From Manis javanica (lineage: Eukaryota > Chordata > Mammalia > Pholidota > Manidae): a DNA stretch of 64,000 bases. Below, piece by piece: positions 46,312 through 57,600 of the stretch; positions within the stretch are counted from its first letter, which is position 1, and each line of letters begins with the position of its first letter. Below the pieces are notes generated by a model that made no database searches, was not told the origin of the DNA, and saw nothing but the letters and a program-made list of their open reading frames with translations. A program made the translations under genes and the position numbers. Location of the stretch: the NCBI RefSeq assembly GCF_040802235.1, contig NC_133164.1:90264302-90328301 (forward strand), written 5' to 3'.

Positions 46312-46590
46312 GATGCACCCCTCTCTCCACTGGAAACTGTTCCTGGAAACAATAGGTGCAGACGCCTGGCTCCTGACACCCATATCCTCTTGGCCAACCT
46401 GTGGTTACAGGGAACCTTCATTGATTTCCAAACCTGAAGAAGTCCACATCTACTCGTCCTTACTGCGGGGAGTCCTATCAACCCTTTCCTCCCAATCCTC
46501 AAGCCCTCACTCCCTTCTCCGCCCCTGTTCAGCAGGAAGCAGCCAGAGAGAAAGCAACGTCCACAAACCCATAGAGGAGAAAGGGGGGAA

Positions 46591-46839
46591 TGAAGGGTCC
46601 CCACCAGTAAGATGGCAAACTTCCGGCTTCTCTTCGGGGTCCTCAGTTCCCGCCGGCGCCACCTGAAGCCCAATCACCTCTTGCCCCCCTCCCAATCCCA
46701 GCACCTAGCCAACAGTCAGCAGCCCCGTAGAAGTGACACCTCAATCAATTCATGCCCCTTCCTATATAACCCAGCACCTTTCCCTAATAAAGCGGAACTC
46801 TCTGTTGAATTGCTGCTATGTGTCGCTCCTTTCCTTTCA
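46591..46839 (+). repeat. ERV-F LTR 3
   Basis: 249 bp, preceded by the polypurine tract 'aggagaaaggggggaa' and followed by TSD CTCTG and the rest of the ERV-L LTR. About nine differences from LTR 1 by eye (roughly 3.5 percent). Confidence 0.92.
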
Positions 46840-46997
46840 CTCTGGGCAGAGGTAGAGATGATAGTGCTTGAATTACTGCTGGGAGAATAAGCCAGGTAAT
46901 AAACCTTTTCACCCCAAAGAAATGTTCTACTGTCATTCCTTTGGTCACACTGTATCCATAGTGAACTTGCAGGGGCCTGAAACCAATTGGCAAGACA
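46840..46997 (+). repeat. ERV-L 5' LTR, right half
   Basis: Matches the ERV-L 3' LTR from 'ctgggcaggg' to the end 'ggcaagaca' (63112). I cannot assign the primer tRNA in the sequence that follows. Confidence 0.88.
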
Positions 46998-48537
46998 ATA
47001 GGTGAAATCAGCAGGGATCATTGTTTACCAAGGAAAAGACATGCTGCTCTTATGGGAGGGGTGCTTCAGGGGGCTGTGCCTATGAATGGGAAGACAGTGG
47101 ACTGTCCCACAATGGGTATGTGGTCTGAGGTGACTTGCCTCCTAGAGGACTGGGCCACACCCCAGGACTGAAGGCAAGGGGAGGTGACACCTGAGGCAGT
47201 AGGGCTATAGCCCTTGGTATAGTAAGTAGGTCTTTTGAGAGACAGAGTGCCTGTGAGGCAGCAGGGACTGTGGGTTGGCTGCTTCTCACAGTATTAAAAA
47301 AGTCTACAGAAGAGAAGGACACACTCCTGAAAAAGACCCAAGAAACTGCAGCATGAGAACACAAGCTGCAAACCTCTGTGGATTCCCTGAAGAAGGAAAT
47401 GGCATTGATATGAGAGGAGGCAGCATGAGAATGCCAGCAGCAAGGTGCTGTTGAAGAGGTAAAAGATTCCTTACAGAACGAGATGGCAGCGCTGCCAGGT
47501 GCTCTGAAGGAGGAAAAGGTCATCAAGGAAAAAGACAAATCCTGAGGGAAACACGGGTGGAGGTGATACAAGAATGCCAGCTGAGAAGCATTGAGGTGAA
47601 GGTAAAAGAGCTGCTGAAGACTGAGCTAGCATTACTGCGAGGCACGGTAGAAAAAGTAAATGTTGTAGCAGAGGAGGCACTCGAGGGAGGGGAAAGAAAG
47701 GTGCCATCAGCCCCAGAAATGGCGTTGCTGGGGAAGGATGAAGGGGTGGTGCCGGAGGCACTGACCCCTCCTGTATTGAAAGTATGCCCAGTGGTTGTAA
47801 AGAAAATAAAGACACAGCATCCAAGAGCTCTCCAAGGAGAGGAGTAGCCCCCTACACAGGTCATGAAGCACTCTATGCTCTGCCCCTATACTCAGGCTGA
47901 GCTGGTGGATTTGGACTCCCAGTTCAGGCAGAAGCCCTCGGAGTCAATATCAGCTTGGCTCCTGTGTCTGTGGGACTTAGGGGTGGATGGAATTGTTCTG
48001 TCGGGATCAGAGATGGGAAAGCTGTCTTCCCTGACAGTGCAGCCTGCCTGAGGCAGTGATTACAAAATGCACATCAGACCCCAGAGAGTCACTTTTCCTC
48101 GATTGGCTTATGGCTGCACTTTGTGCTGTGTGGCCCAATTCAGGTGATCTACCATCCTCTCCTGTTAGATGGCAGACATATGGTCAGCTCCAACAGGTGT
48201 TATGAGAGCTAGGCATAAGAAATGCTATCTATAATCCAGAGAATTATAGCCCAGATGAAGAGATTTTCAGTACTGGGATGAAAAATATTATACTTCAAAC
48301 AGCTGTCACATCTCTCTTTGGGTCTCTAGTGGCCATTCTTTCCCCTCACTTAGGGTATCCCATAAGTGAGGAGACACATGCAATAGCAGACTTAGGAGAG
48401 GCTGAAGCAATGACAGCTCAGAAAGAAAGAAAGTCAGCTACTCAGAAGAAGAATTTAAAGGGCCACATAAAGGTTACGAGGACCCAGATGTGTGTTGATG
48501 TAATACGGACAGGAGCAGATGGAAGAGAATTAGATGG
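46998..48537 (+). pseudogene. gag: ERV-L gag remnant
   Basis: Leader, then a decayed gag. Recognisable frames: 47557-47847 (charged, coiled-coil-like, ending VVVKKIKTQHPRALQGEE) and 47863-48051 (MLCPYTQAELVDLDSQFRQK, WLLCLWDLGV). A further capsid-like part up to 48530 follows (NAIYNPE, TSLFGSLVAIL, RTQMCVDVIRTG). It parallels ERV-E gag (22168-21179) word for word with many changes. It is cut at GATGG (48533-48537) by ERV-H. Confidence 0.72.
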
Positions 48538-48764
48538 TGAAAGGGTATCTTGCGGTGACCCTCCTTACCCCAGAAAAACTCAGGAGACACAGGCCCATGC
48601 AAGAGATTTTATTATATGAAAGAGAAAATGGCTGCCCCCAGAGAGAGGGAGCAGCAGCTCATGGGTGAGGAAGCATATTTTTAAGGAGTAGGGGTAGAGT
48701 GTGTTCTGCATTGGTGATTGGATCTTCAGGGGTGGGGGTCTTAGTGTGCCAGAATTTGCCTTCA
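48538..48764 (-). repeat. ERV-H 3' LTR
   Basis: 227 bp; one copy of the 39-bp unit that is tripled in the 5' LTR. Sense start TGAAGGCAAATTCTGGCAC. Confidence 0.88.
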
Positions 48765-49370
48765 TTCCCATCTTTTTCTTTTCTTAATTGGGCCTCTGGG
48801 GAACTGGGCATAGAATCTCATTCTCTAGCTACTTCCTACTGGAAGGGGGCACAGATTCTGGGGTTAGCAAGGCCATTGCTGTAGAGTTGGGGAAAGGTGG
48901 GCATCTTGAGATGATTTGTGATGTCATCTAGCTGGTTTCGTTATTCTTCGTGAGAAGGCCTTGGTAGCCCTGGGGGAGTAACTGGTTAACAGTATGGTTA
49001 GAAATTTTCAAAATTTGATTTTGAATGAATTTTTGGAATAGGTTAATGAAGCAGGGAAGGAAAAGGAGAAGAAAAATAACAAAGGTAATAGGGGCTAGAA
49101 GGGGCAGGAGCCAATTGAAGGGGTAAGGGAACGGATTGTTAGGGTAGTTTTCTAGGAGTTTGGAGGCTTGTTCACGGAGGCGTTTTGCACCATCCTGGAT
49201 GAGACCGAATTTGTTGGTGTGGAAGCAGTATTGTTCTTGGAGTAGGGCTCATATGCCACCTTATGCAGCTGTAAGGAGGTCCTGTTTGGGTTGTAGAGTA
49301 GATCACTGGAGGATTTGTAGTCTGTGGAGTTGAAAGTATAAGTGGTCCCTTTGGGATGGAGGAGAATCAT
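48765..49370 (-). pseudogene. env: ERV-H pol-env junction and TM remnant
   Basis: On minus, an RT palm fragment (LDLKNAFFMILLHPKGTTYTFN) passes at about 49320 into an envelope TM sequence. That sequence has NNTASTPTNSVSSRMVQ, then PFNWLLPLLAPITFV and a hydrophobic span. The fusion marks deletion of the rest of pol and all of SU. The frame 49370-49152 crosses the junction. Confidence 0.65.
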
Positions 49371-49677
49371 GAAGAATGCATTTTTGAGGTCAAGGATGGA
49401 GAATTAAGTCGAAGAGGTGGGGATAGTGGATAATAAAGTATAGGGGTTAGGGACTACTGATTGGATTGGAAAAACAGCTGCACTGATAATTCTTAAATCT
49501 TGAATTAGCCTATAAGAGCCATTAGATTCTTTGATAGCCAATATCGGGGTGTTGTAAGGGGAATTGGCTGGTCATAGTAGCTCTTTGTGTAAAAGTTCCT
49601 AGATAATTGGCTGCAGGCCCAGTAAACTCTTGAGGAGCAGCAGGTACTGAGGTTGAGAGGGAAAAGAGGCAGGGTCT
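49371..49677 (-). pseudogene. pol: ERV-H RT N-terminal remnant
   Basis: Readable on minus with frameshifts: YNTPILAIKESNGSYRLIQD and VVPNPYTLLSTIP. These are class I RT finger motifs, continuing to the palm at 49371. Confidence 0.65.
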
Positions 49678-50751
49678 TTAAGTCTGGTAATTACTGGGGG
49701 GCAGGTGGTGATAGAGGGGGTGAGGGTATCCCAAACTACAGGGTTGACCAGATGGGGTGGCAGAGGAAAAGGAGAGGGAATTGGGTTTGCACAGCAGGTT
49801 GGAGGGCGAGTAAAAGTGGGATTGAAGGCGAGTCGTGGTTGAGGTGCAATCTGGGAGTGAAAGTAATGGAATTTCCAACCTTGTGTAATAGGTCTCTTCC
49901 CATAGGGGGATGGGACACTGGGGAATCACCAAAAAGGAGTGAGAGAGGGCAATGTCTCTAAAGATGCAGTGAAGCATGGGAGTTTGTAAAGGTTGATAAG
50001 GTGTGCCCTCTACCCCAACTATAGAGGACTGTGAGAGGGAGGTAGGTCCCCAAAACTCCTTCAGGACTGAGTATGTGTCCCCGGTGTCCAAAAGGAAAGA
50101 GATGGGCCTACACGCTACCACAATGGTTACCCTGGGCTCCTGTACAGTGATGGTAGTAGTCAGGTGAAGGAGTCCTGGGCCCCCTCTATCATCAGTTGCC
50201 AGACCCAGAAGGTCTATGTGTGGAGTGTTAGAGCTGGATGGCCTGGCACCTCTCAGTGTAAGAGGACAGTCAACAGCCCAGTGTCCCTCCTGATGGCACT
50301 TAGGGCATGGACTGGGGGGCTTCTGGGGATTTGGGCAGGCTCTAGCCCAATGACCCATTTGACCACATTTGAGGCATGGACCAGGAGGTCCTCCTGGCTG
50401 CTTCTTAGGAAGTGAGGATACCCGAGCACCAGTGGTTGAGATAGGTTGAAAGGACTTAGCCAACATTTGATATTTTTGTTTACAGGCTTTTTCATCTCTT
50501 CCATTATATACTTTGAAGGCCACTGCCAGGACTTCTGCCTGAGGAGTTAAAGGTCCCTTCTCTAGACATCTAAGTTTAGCCTTAATGTCAGGGGTAATAT
50601 CTGGGGTCTCAGGGTCTAAGTTTGTATATTTTAAAAGAGCTTTGGTGAGGCAGTCTAGGAACATAGAGGGATTCTCATTTTTATCCTGAATAACCTCTTG
50701 GAGTTTTTCATAGTTAATGGCTTTATTGGCTGACTTCCTGAGACATGCCAC
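49678..50751 (-). pseudogene. gag-pro: ERV-H gag-protease frame (357 codons)
   Basis: The longest open frame in the window. From the capsid end (INYEKLQEVIQDKNENPSMF, the region after the major homology) through nucleocapsid with two CCHC knuckles (CLKCGQMGHWARAC, CPKCHQEGHWAVDC) into protease (FLLDTGDTYSVL) and the protease-RT linker. The DTG triad is present, but the next residue is D where A is usual. Gag and protease sit in one frame with no stop. The rest of gag upstream is broken, so no full polyprotein is made. Confidence 0.85.
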
Positions 50752-51730
50752 AAGGCAGGTGATGAATTGATCTTGTCTGGTGACTTCCCCGGCTGTATTA
50801 TAGTCCCAATTAGGGTCTCAGTCAGGAACCACCTCAGTACCAATTGGATGAGCTGAGTAGTTTGGTGAACCTCATTGGCATGAGTTCTAGCCTGTTCCCA
50901 GACTTGCCTCTGCTCCTCGGGCAAAAGTGTGTTGGATAGGATCATGTGAATATCATGAAAGGTAAGATCATATGACTGAGTTAGTTACTGGAACTCTTTT
51001 ATGTAAGTAGCTGGGTTGGAGGTGAAAGAGCCTAATCTTATCTCAATTTGAGATAGGTCAGAGAGAGAGAAAGGGACCTGGACCTGGACAATGCCCTACA
51101 TAATGGCTACTTCCCATAGTGGGGCTAGGATCTGGGTTTGAGAGCCAGTGACAGGAGGGCTTGGCACATGACTGAGTGAGGGAAGGGGAACTGGTTGTGG
51201 AAGAGCGGGCGGTGCTGCAGCTCCTGCAACAGCACTAGGGGAGCTGGGAGGGTTGGGATTTTGATCTTGCAGAAGAGGTTGTGGCGGGAGAGGAACTAGT
51301 GGTTGAGGGGGAGCTGTAGGGGTTTGAGATCAGTAGGGAGGAGGTTCATCAGCAGGGTCAAAGTCAGAGGACATGGTGGGAGTTGGTGGGTGGTGGAGTG
51401 AAGTTTTTTAGAGCCAGGAGGAGATGTTTAGGATTGCAAGGGAGAGAGAGAGCGGGCTTGGTTCAGAGGTAGGAGAAAGCCTGGATATATGGGATCTCTT
51501 TCCATTTGCCCATGAGCTCACAGAAGTTGTATAAGTCAGAGAATTTTAGGATCTAAAGAACCATTGGGAGGCCATTTAGACTGATTGTCCAAGGAATATT
51601 ATGGCCAGATCTCATTACAGTAGCAAATAAGCTTAAAAGGTTTGAGGTCTGGAGTGAGGTGGAGGGGTTTTAGATTATTGAGTAAGCACCCTAGCGGTGA
51701 ATCTGTGGGAATGGAGGGGCCAGATCCCAT
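50752..51730 (-). pseudogene. gag: ERV-H gag N-terminal part
   Basis: On minus from ATG at 51730 (MGSGPSIPTDSPLGCLLNNL): a matrix region with stops, a proline-rich region (PPQPLVPLPPQPLLQ), then capsid start with stops (SQIEIRLGSFTSNPATYIKE, NTLLPEEQRQVWEQARTHAN). It parallels ERV-F gag in wording and order. Confidence 0.72.
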
Positions 51731-52235
51731 GGTGAGAATGAGACCATTCACAAGTCACTGAGGTGTCCCAGAGCAACTGAGAAGGTCGCAGAGAAGACCA
51801 GACACAGTTAGGGGGTCATCACCACCTCTGAGTGGTCCAGGTGAAAACACCGAGGTTTGACACCTGGTACTAGGATTTTGTTAGATGAGAAGGATAACAA
51901 ACCCCAAGGGGTAGAGATTCTCACCGTGGGAAAAGGCAGAAGGTGAGGAAAGGTTGACTTGGGATCAACTGTGACTCTGAATGTTGTGGTTGGGGGTGCC
52001 CCTGTACCGGAGGAGCCCTTGGGGGTGCTGGACACTCAAAGGTCACTTCCCATGTTCCAAAGGGACATTTAAGTTGACCATGAAGAGGAGATTTACCAAA
52101 TTGAAGGCTGGTGTTGGGCGAGAAGATGAGCGACCGGGGAAATGGATGGTGAGCCTGTGAAGGAGGATCAGGTAGTGAGGGTTCCCAAAGCAACTCAGAT
52201 TCTGGGAGGAAGAGCAAAGTCAATGGGAAAACCTC

Positions 52236-52255
52236 ATCCGAAGTCACAGCACCAA
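52236..52255 (-). other. ERV-H primer-binding site (tRNA-His-like)
   Basis: On minus directly after the LTR: TTGGTGCTGTGACTTCGGAT. It differs from the tRNA-His complement by one substitution and one inserted base. Confidence 0.8.
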
Positions 52256-52563
52256 TGAAAGGGCATCTCACAGCGACCCTCCTTACCCCAGAATGACTCA
52301 GCAGACATGGACCCACGCAAGAGATTTTGTTATCTGAAAGAGAAAATGGCTGACCCCCAGAGAGAGGGAGCAGCAGCTCATGGGTGAGGAAGCATGTTTT
52401 TAAGGAGTAGGGGTAGGGTGTGTTCTGCATTAGTGATTGGATCTTAAGGGGTGGGCAACCATCTGGTCATTGGTGATTGGATCTTAAGGGATGGGTGACC
52501 ATCTGGATGGTGGTGATTGGATCTTGAGGGGTGGGGGTCTTAGCATGCCAGAATTTGCTTTCA
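52256..52563 (-). repeat. ERV-H 5' LTR with three 39-bp units
   Basis: 308 bp. The units begin 'ggtgattggatcttaaggg' (plus-strand reading) at about 52432, 52470 and 52512. The 3' LTR has only one unit. Confidence 0.88.
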
Positions 52564-52568
52564 GATGG

Positions 52569-53618
52569 GAAGTCAAATAGGATCTTACTAGAGCTATGGT
52601 AACAACTGAAACCAGAGCAGCAGGTCCAGACACTAAGACCACAGAGGCAGAGGTCAGAGACAGAGCCACAAGTCTGGCTTATGTGATTGCAAGACTTCCT
52701 GCTGGAGAGCAAGCCAACCTCACTTGAGCCCACACAGGAAGATTATTAGGGAACATGGTTTGGCTGAGGGGGAGGTCGAGGTACCTGCCCTGAGGGACCA
52801 GGGGGGGATCGGAGGCCACATGTTGAAATAGCTATCCATTGGTCCCCAGTGAACATACAATGTGTCCTGGCTCTGGTGGACATAGAGGCTGAATGTTCAC
52901 TGATTCATGGTAACCCTGAGTGGTTCCCCAGGACCCCCACTATCATAGATGAATATGGGGGAAGGCTATCAGAGTGAAGCAAGCCCAAATCCCTTTGGGA
53001 ATAGGGCATCTATTCCCAAAAGAGTATATTGGCTATATATCTCCTATATCTGAGTATATTTTGGGGACTGATATCCTGCAGGGTCTATGGTTGCAGACCA
53101 CTGCAGATGAGTTCAGACTGAGAGTACATGTGGTAAAGGCAGTTCTGAGGGGACATGATAGGCACCCGCCAATAGCTTTGCCTGTGCCTCAGGGGGTGAT
53201 TAATACCAAACAATAGAAACTGCCTGGAGGGGATAAAGAGATTAGAGAAACTCTCCAGGTGCTGGAAAAGGTGGGTATTACAAAGTCCACCCATAGATCT
53301 TTCAATTCCTCAGTGTGGCCAGTAAAAAATCCAGATGGCTCCTGGCATATGACAGTTATAGATAAATTGAATTGAATAAAAGTCATACCTGTGCATGGAG
53401 TCAGAGAATTGAATAAAGTCATACCCCTGTGCATGCTATTGTCCCCTCTATGGCAGGCCTGATGGATACACTCAGTCATGAATTAGTAACATACCATTAT
53501 GTGGTAGATCTTGCTAATGCGTTCTTTTCCATTGGCATTGAGCAGGAAAGAGGAACTGTTTGCCTTCATGTGGGAAGGATGGCAATGGACTTTCACTGTC
53601 CTTCCGCAGGACTACCTC
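52569..53618 (+). pseudogene. pol: ERV-L protease and RT start
   Basis: Protease word VLALVDIEAECSLIHG (52862-52909), with the usual VDTGAE changed to VDIEAE, so the catalytic triad is lost. Then RT: VPQGV, LPGGDKEIRETLQVLEKVGI, FNSSVWPVKNPDGSW, a short local duplication near 53370-53430 ('gaattgaataaa' twice), DLANAFFSIGI and FTVLPQDYL. At this point ERV-B is inserted (target CCTC). The motif series is class III-like. Confidence 0.8.
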
Positions 53619-54111
53619 TGTAGGATCTGAAGAATCAAAAGTTAGCATAAGTACAGCCATCTTAAAGGCTTAAATACCACCCCCTAACCTAGAAGGAGGA
53701 AAATTATTAGAATCTTGAAAAACAAGTTAGTCAGCCAGTGTTAAATGTAGTGACCTTTAATTAGCTGACCTCAAATCAGTTAATCATACACACCAAGCTT
53801 ATCTTGCTAGAACCACCCTAAACATTCCGAAGGTAATCTTATCTAACCAGACCCCATGATGTGGCCCCAGGCAAAGATTTATGTGTCTATGAAAAAACAC
53901 TGTATTGTGATTGTGGAAAATGTTGCCCCCTTTGAAAATGCTATAAAACCTTCTGGCTTTGTGTGCTCAGGGTCCTTGTTGAGACCTGCTGCATCGGGCT
54001 AACTTGGACCCCAGCTAGCTGGTTCCTGAATAAATTCCTCTTGCTTATTGCATCAAGAGATGCCTTTCGTGAGTGATTTGGGGCAGCGTCCTCCTCTGGG
54101 AGAATCCAACA
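53619..54111 (+). repeat. ERV-B 5' LTR
   Basis: TGTAGGATCTG...AATCCAACA. TATA-like 'gctataaaacc' near 53941 and AATAAA near 54029. The R/U5 end ('tgaataaattcctcttgctt', 'agtgatttggggc') is close to ERV-A, while U3 is not. Confidence 0.92.
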
Positions 54112-54113
54112 TT

Positions 54114-54131
54114 TGGGGGCTCGTCCGGGAT
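54114..54131 (+). other. ERV-B primer-binding site (tRNA-Pro)
   Basis: TGGGGGCTCGTCCGGGAT, identical to the ERV-A site. Confidence 0.95.
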
Positions 54132-54596
54132 CATGCGCTCACCCCGCTTCACTCCCGAAGTCGCTCTTGGAGGAAGAGGTAAGATTAGTGGCGCCTTGGT
54201 TTGTCTGTGTTCTGTTTTCTGTTTTTCAGTGAGACCGGTCAGAATTCTGAAAGGGGGTACCCACTGTCTGGCAGCTGTCCCGATCCTGTAAAGGGGTCGA
54301 GACTGCGGTCGGTAGACGTACTAGGAGCACCGCAGGCTGCAACCCTGGGGGACGCCTCGGGGAGGTTGGGAGGCCAGGGACACCTGGTAGCCTCCCGTCT
54401 GTTTTTCCAGCAAGGTGAATCTGATGAGATAGGGTTGATTTTCAGGCGCCAGGAATATCAACCCTCTGATTCCTTTCGGTTTCTGTTTGAAAATCTGAGA
54501 AAAAACAAAAAGCGGCCGCTGTGTGTCTAATCTCTGTGTGTCTGTTTTTTGTGTCTTTCACGTGCCTAATAATTGTTATACTGACAATGAGACAGA
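54132..54596 (+). other. ERV-B leader
   Basis: Nearly the same as the ERV-A leader: splice donor GAAGAG|GTAAGATT near 54179 and the leader frame ending KNKKRPLCV (54201-54530). Confidence 0.65.
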
Positions 54597-54623
54597 CTCA
54601 GACAACCCCCTAAGTGTGTAAAT
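54597..54623 (+). pseudogene. gag: ERV-B gag start, stopped after eight codons
   Basis: MRQTQTTP then stop, at the same position as in ERV-A. The second-residue glycine needed for myristoylation is R here. Confidence 0.75.
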
Positions 54624-57600
54624 GAATATATCTTTCTACCTCCGGATGGTATTAATGAAATTAATTTAAAGACAAGCGCTTGTGAAAATTGAGTATTCTA
54701 AAACTTCCAGAAAACCTGATAAAAAAGTGTTAAGCATTAATGCTAATTTGAGTTTGCCTAAGGCGGGCATGTCTTGGTAGTTGTCGGCTGCCTGAGTTTA
54801 CCTAGAGTCATTTGAGTCATGTTATCTGCTAAATCTTTTAAGAATAGAATGCTTAGAAGCTTGGCTTTGTCTAGTGTTCAGTGGGGGTCTTGTGAGTAGG
54901 CTAGCTTAGTTGTTGCAGGTAGGTGAGCTGAATAAGTGTGGCAAGTGAACACCTTTTTAATTGTGTGTTGCAGTGTGTATGCCTACCTGCAGCCTGAGAA
55001 TCTTTGTAGTAACTTAAAGCCTTAGAGTTTTGTTAAGTTGAGAAGATGTGCTCTGTGTTTGCTGGGAGATTGTGCTGTGAAGCTCATGGTTGCAGAAATT
55101 GTAGAATGTGTTCATAAGTTTGTCAGTCTAGGGAATGTTGGTTTGACAGTTTGCAGTGTCCTGCTTCTCAGTGTTCACTGGAAGTTGAAGTTTCTAATAG
55201 TTTTGAGTTCTGGTTAGAACTGCTTAAGGTGATAGAGAGGGCATTTCTCTATGCTGGAAGATGTATGTTTTGATGAGAGAAAGTGTAAAGAACGGAAATT
55301 CGTTTTGTTGAAAGTAAAAAAGAGTGATTGTTCTGAAGTGCAGCTATTTGTTTAAAGAGAGAGAACACTGAATGTAAAAAGAAAGTTGTGGAAGGCTTGT
55401 GGAAGAGTTAGTATAGTCATGCTATGTGAAATTGAAGCGAGTAAGTCTTGGTATCGAGTGCACAGCAAAATTAGAATCTCGTTTCCAGTTAAACAGTTTT
55501 CTTTAACTGTTAGTCTGCTCTTAATGTTGAAAGATCAAAGCAGTTTCTCATGCTTAAAGTCTCAGTGAGTTGCCAGAATATTAAAAAAAAAAAAAAAATG
55601 AAATCGTAATATTAAAAAGACTAAAAGCTAAAGTTTGTTAACAACTGTATAACCTTTATTTGCCTTTGAAATATTTTGTTATTGAAAATGATTGCATGGC
55701 CTGAGAAATTGAATTATTTATTCCATATATTTTTATAAGTGGAAAAATCTCTAACCAACAAATGATTAAAGTTGTTACTGATTATTTGTTTTCTTAATTT
55801 ATCCTAAGCAGAATGGTAACAAAGCTTTTTTCAGCTGATTAAATGCACTTAGTTAACAAACCAAAATTTATTCTTAAAAATTAAACTGTAGAATCTGGAC
55901 AAGATTATGTTTCTCCCAGAAAAACAGGTTTCACTGTAAAGGTTTAGATGGACGAACGTGTGACTACTTTTGAGAAAAGTTGTAATAGATTTTTTGAGAA
56001 CCACCAGGTCTTCTTGTTTAATTTATATGCTGTGGATATGTTTGTATGTTTTAAAAAACATGGAGGACTCGATATTTTTTTAATGCAAATAATCTTATAA
56101 GCTGCTATGCAAATTCTATTAAAAAGCTCTATCTACTATTAAAGAGTAAAACATTCTTGAAGCTTTCAGGGAAGACCTGTAGACTTAAGCACTTTCTCTG
56201 CTTTTTTGTATCTGGTCTTATACACTTATGCTGAGTTATGTTCTTATTATTTTTCACTGTTTGTAAGCTATTGATTGTAAGCCAAAGGTCATCATTTCTC
56301 AGTCCCTAAATGAAGAAGTAAAATGCCTGATCTCTTTCATCTCAAAGCATATTTCTGGTCATATCTGAATATCTGTGTGAAAGAAAGAGACATTTAAATT
56401 TGAAATTCTGCTTAAACTTTTAAGTTGAATTTGACTATAGCCATATTCATTCTTTGTATGTATCTCTAACAGGTCTTTTGTATGCCTGGTGATATTATAC
56501 TCTGCCTTGAGTTTAGACAGTTCTTTCAGCTAAATGTGAATTCTTATTGTAGCTTTTTTTCCCTTCCTGAAGATGAAAGCAGAGGAATCTACCATCTGCT
56601 ACCATTCTCTCAAGAATGCTTAGTAACCTAGAATTATTTTGACTTTCTATATATTGTCTTTTAAACTGACAGCAGCAGTCTCCCCTGCTGCTCCACCTTT
56701 TTAAAGTATCTCGTTTACTGTGCTGGCTGGGTATATAGATAATAAATGTGTAATGATAGACAGTTCTAATAGAATTAAATGCAAAAAAGTGCTTTTACCT
56801 CTAGTTAACTCTGACATGTTCCAGAGGGCCCCTGGAACATGTCAGAAGATTTTTTCTCATTGTGTAGGACCCCAACCTCCCTGAGAAATAAGTTAGCCTA
56901 AGAGTGGCCATCTTGAAGCCCAAAAAGCCATTCTGATATATGACTCAGAGGGAATAACTGAAACCAGGTAACTCCTCTGGAAAAACAAGCTAATTAATCA
57001 TGACTGCTGGCAGCACTAACCTTTCGGTTAGTTAAGCATAAAAGCCGACCCTACCTTGCTACACCCCCAGGACGTGGCACTAACCCAGAAATCGTAGGTT
57101 TGAAAAATTACTGCCTTTGTAGTATTGTTATCTTGCTTTGTAGTATTGTTATCTTGTTATTACAAAATAATCTGTAACCATGGCAATCCTCTAGGGCTGA
57201 ATGCCTCAGAAAATCCTATATAACCACTTAGTTGTAAGTACTCAGGGTCCTCGTTGAGATCCGCTGCGACGGGCTGACTTGGACCCCAACTAGTTGGCTT
57301 CTGAATAAATTCCTCTTGCTTGTTGCATCAAGAAACGTCTTTGGTGAGTGATTTGGGGCGGCGCCTTCCTCAGGGAAATCCAACAATTGGAGAAAGTATT
57401 TGACTGGTTTGGCTTGTTTATCTGATATATATATTTACCAGAAAAGCACTGTCAAAGAGAATGATGCTAAATTTTGTTAGTGAATGTTTTGTATTACAGA
57501 AATATCAGAATTTCCTTATGTCAACTGTCTTACAGTAAGCTCTCATCAGATCTTTAACCATTGTCATTTGTAAGTCTTTTGTCATTTATAGTCAGTTTTA

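Larger units (their letters stand above)
32504..46839 (+). mobile_element. ERV-F: tandem provirus LTR-body-LTR-body-LTR
   Basis: Three LTRs (32504-32752, 39562-39843, 46591-46839) and two near-identical bodies (32753-39561, 39844-46590). A single TSD, CTCTG, flanks the whole array (32499-32503, 46840-46844), and no TSD borders the middle LTR. Each body has a tRNA-Phe primer site, repeat-rich leader, gag, protease, shortened pol and env. This fits one insertion followed by LTR-LTR unequal recombination. It resembles HERV-F/HERV-H-type class I elements. Both bodies carry the same inactivating stops. Confidence 0.9.
48538..52563 (-). mobile_element. ERV-H: HERV-H-like provirus with internal deletion
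   Basis: 5' LTR 52256-52563 and 3' LTR 48538-48764, minus strand. TSD GATGG at 48533-48537 and 52564-52568. The primer site resembles tRNA-His (the HERV-H hallmark). The body holds gag, a long gag-protease frame, an RT start and the env TM end; most of pol and SU are deleted. Inserted between gag and protease of ERV-L. Confidence 0.9.

Noticed and set aside
32504-46839. Two independent ERV-F insertions side by side
   Set aside because: There is one shared middle LTR and a single outer TSD. Two insertions would give four LTRs and two TSDs.
49653-49961. 102-codon plus frame in ERV-H
   Set aside because: Antisense to the clear gag-protease-RT reading on minus.
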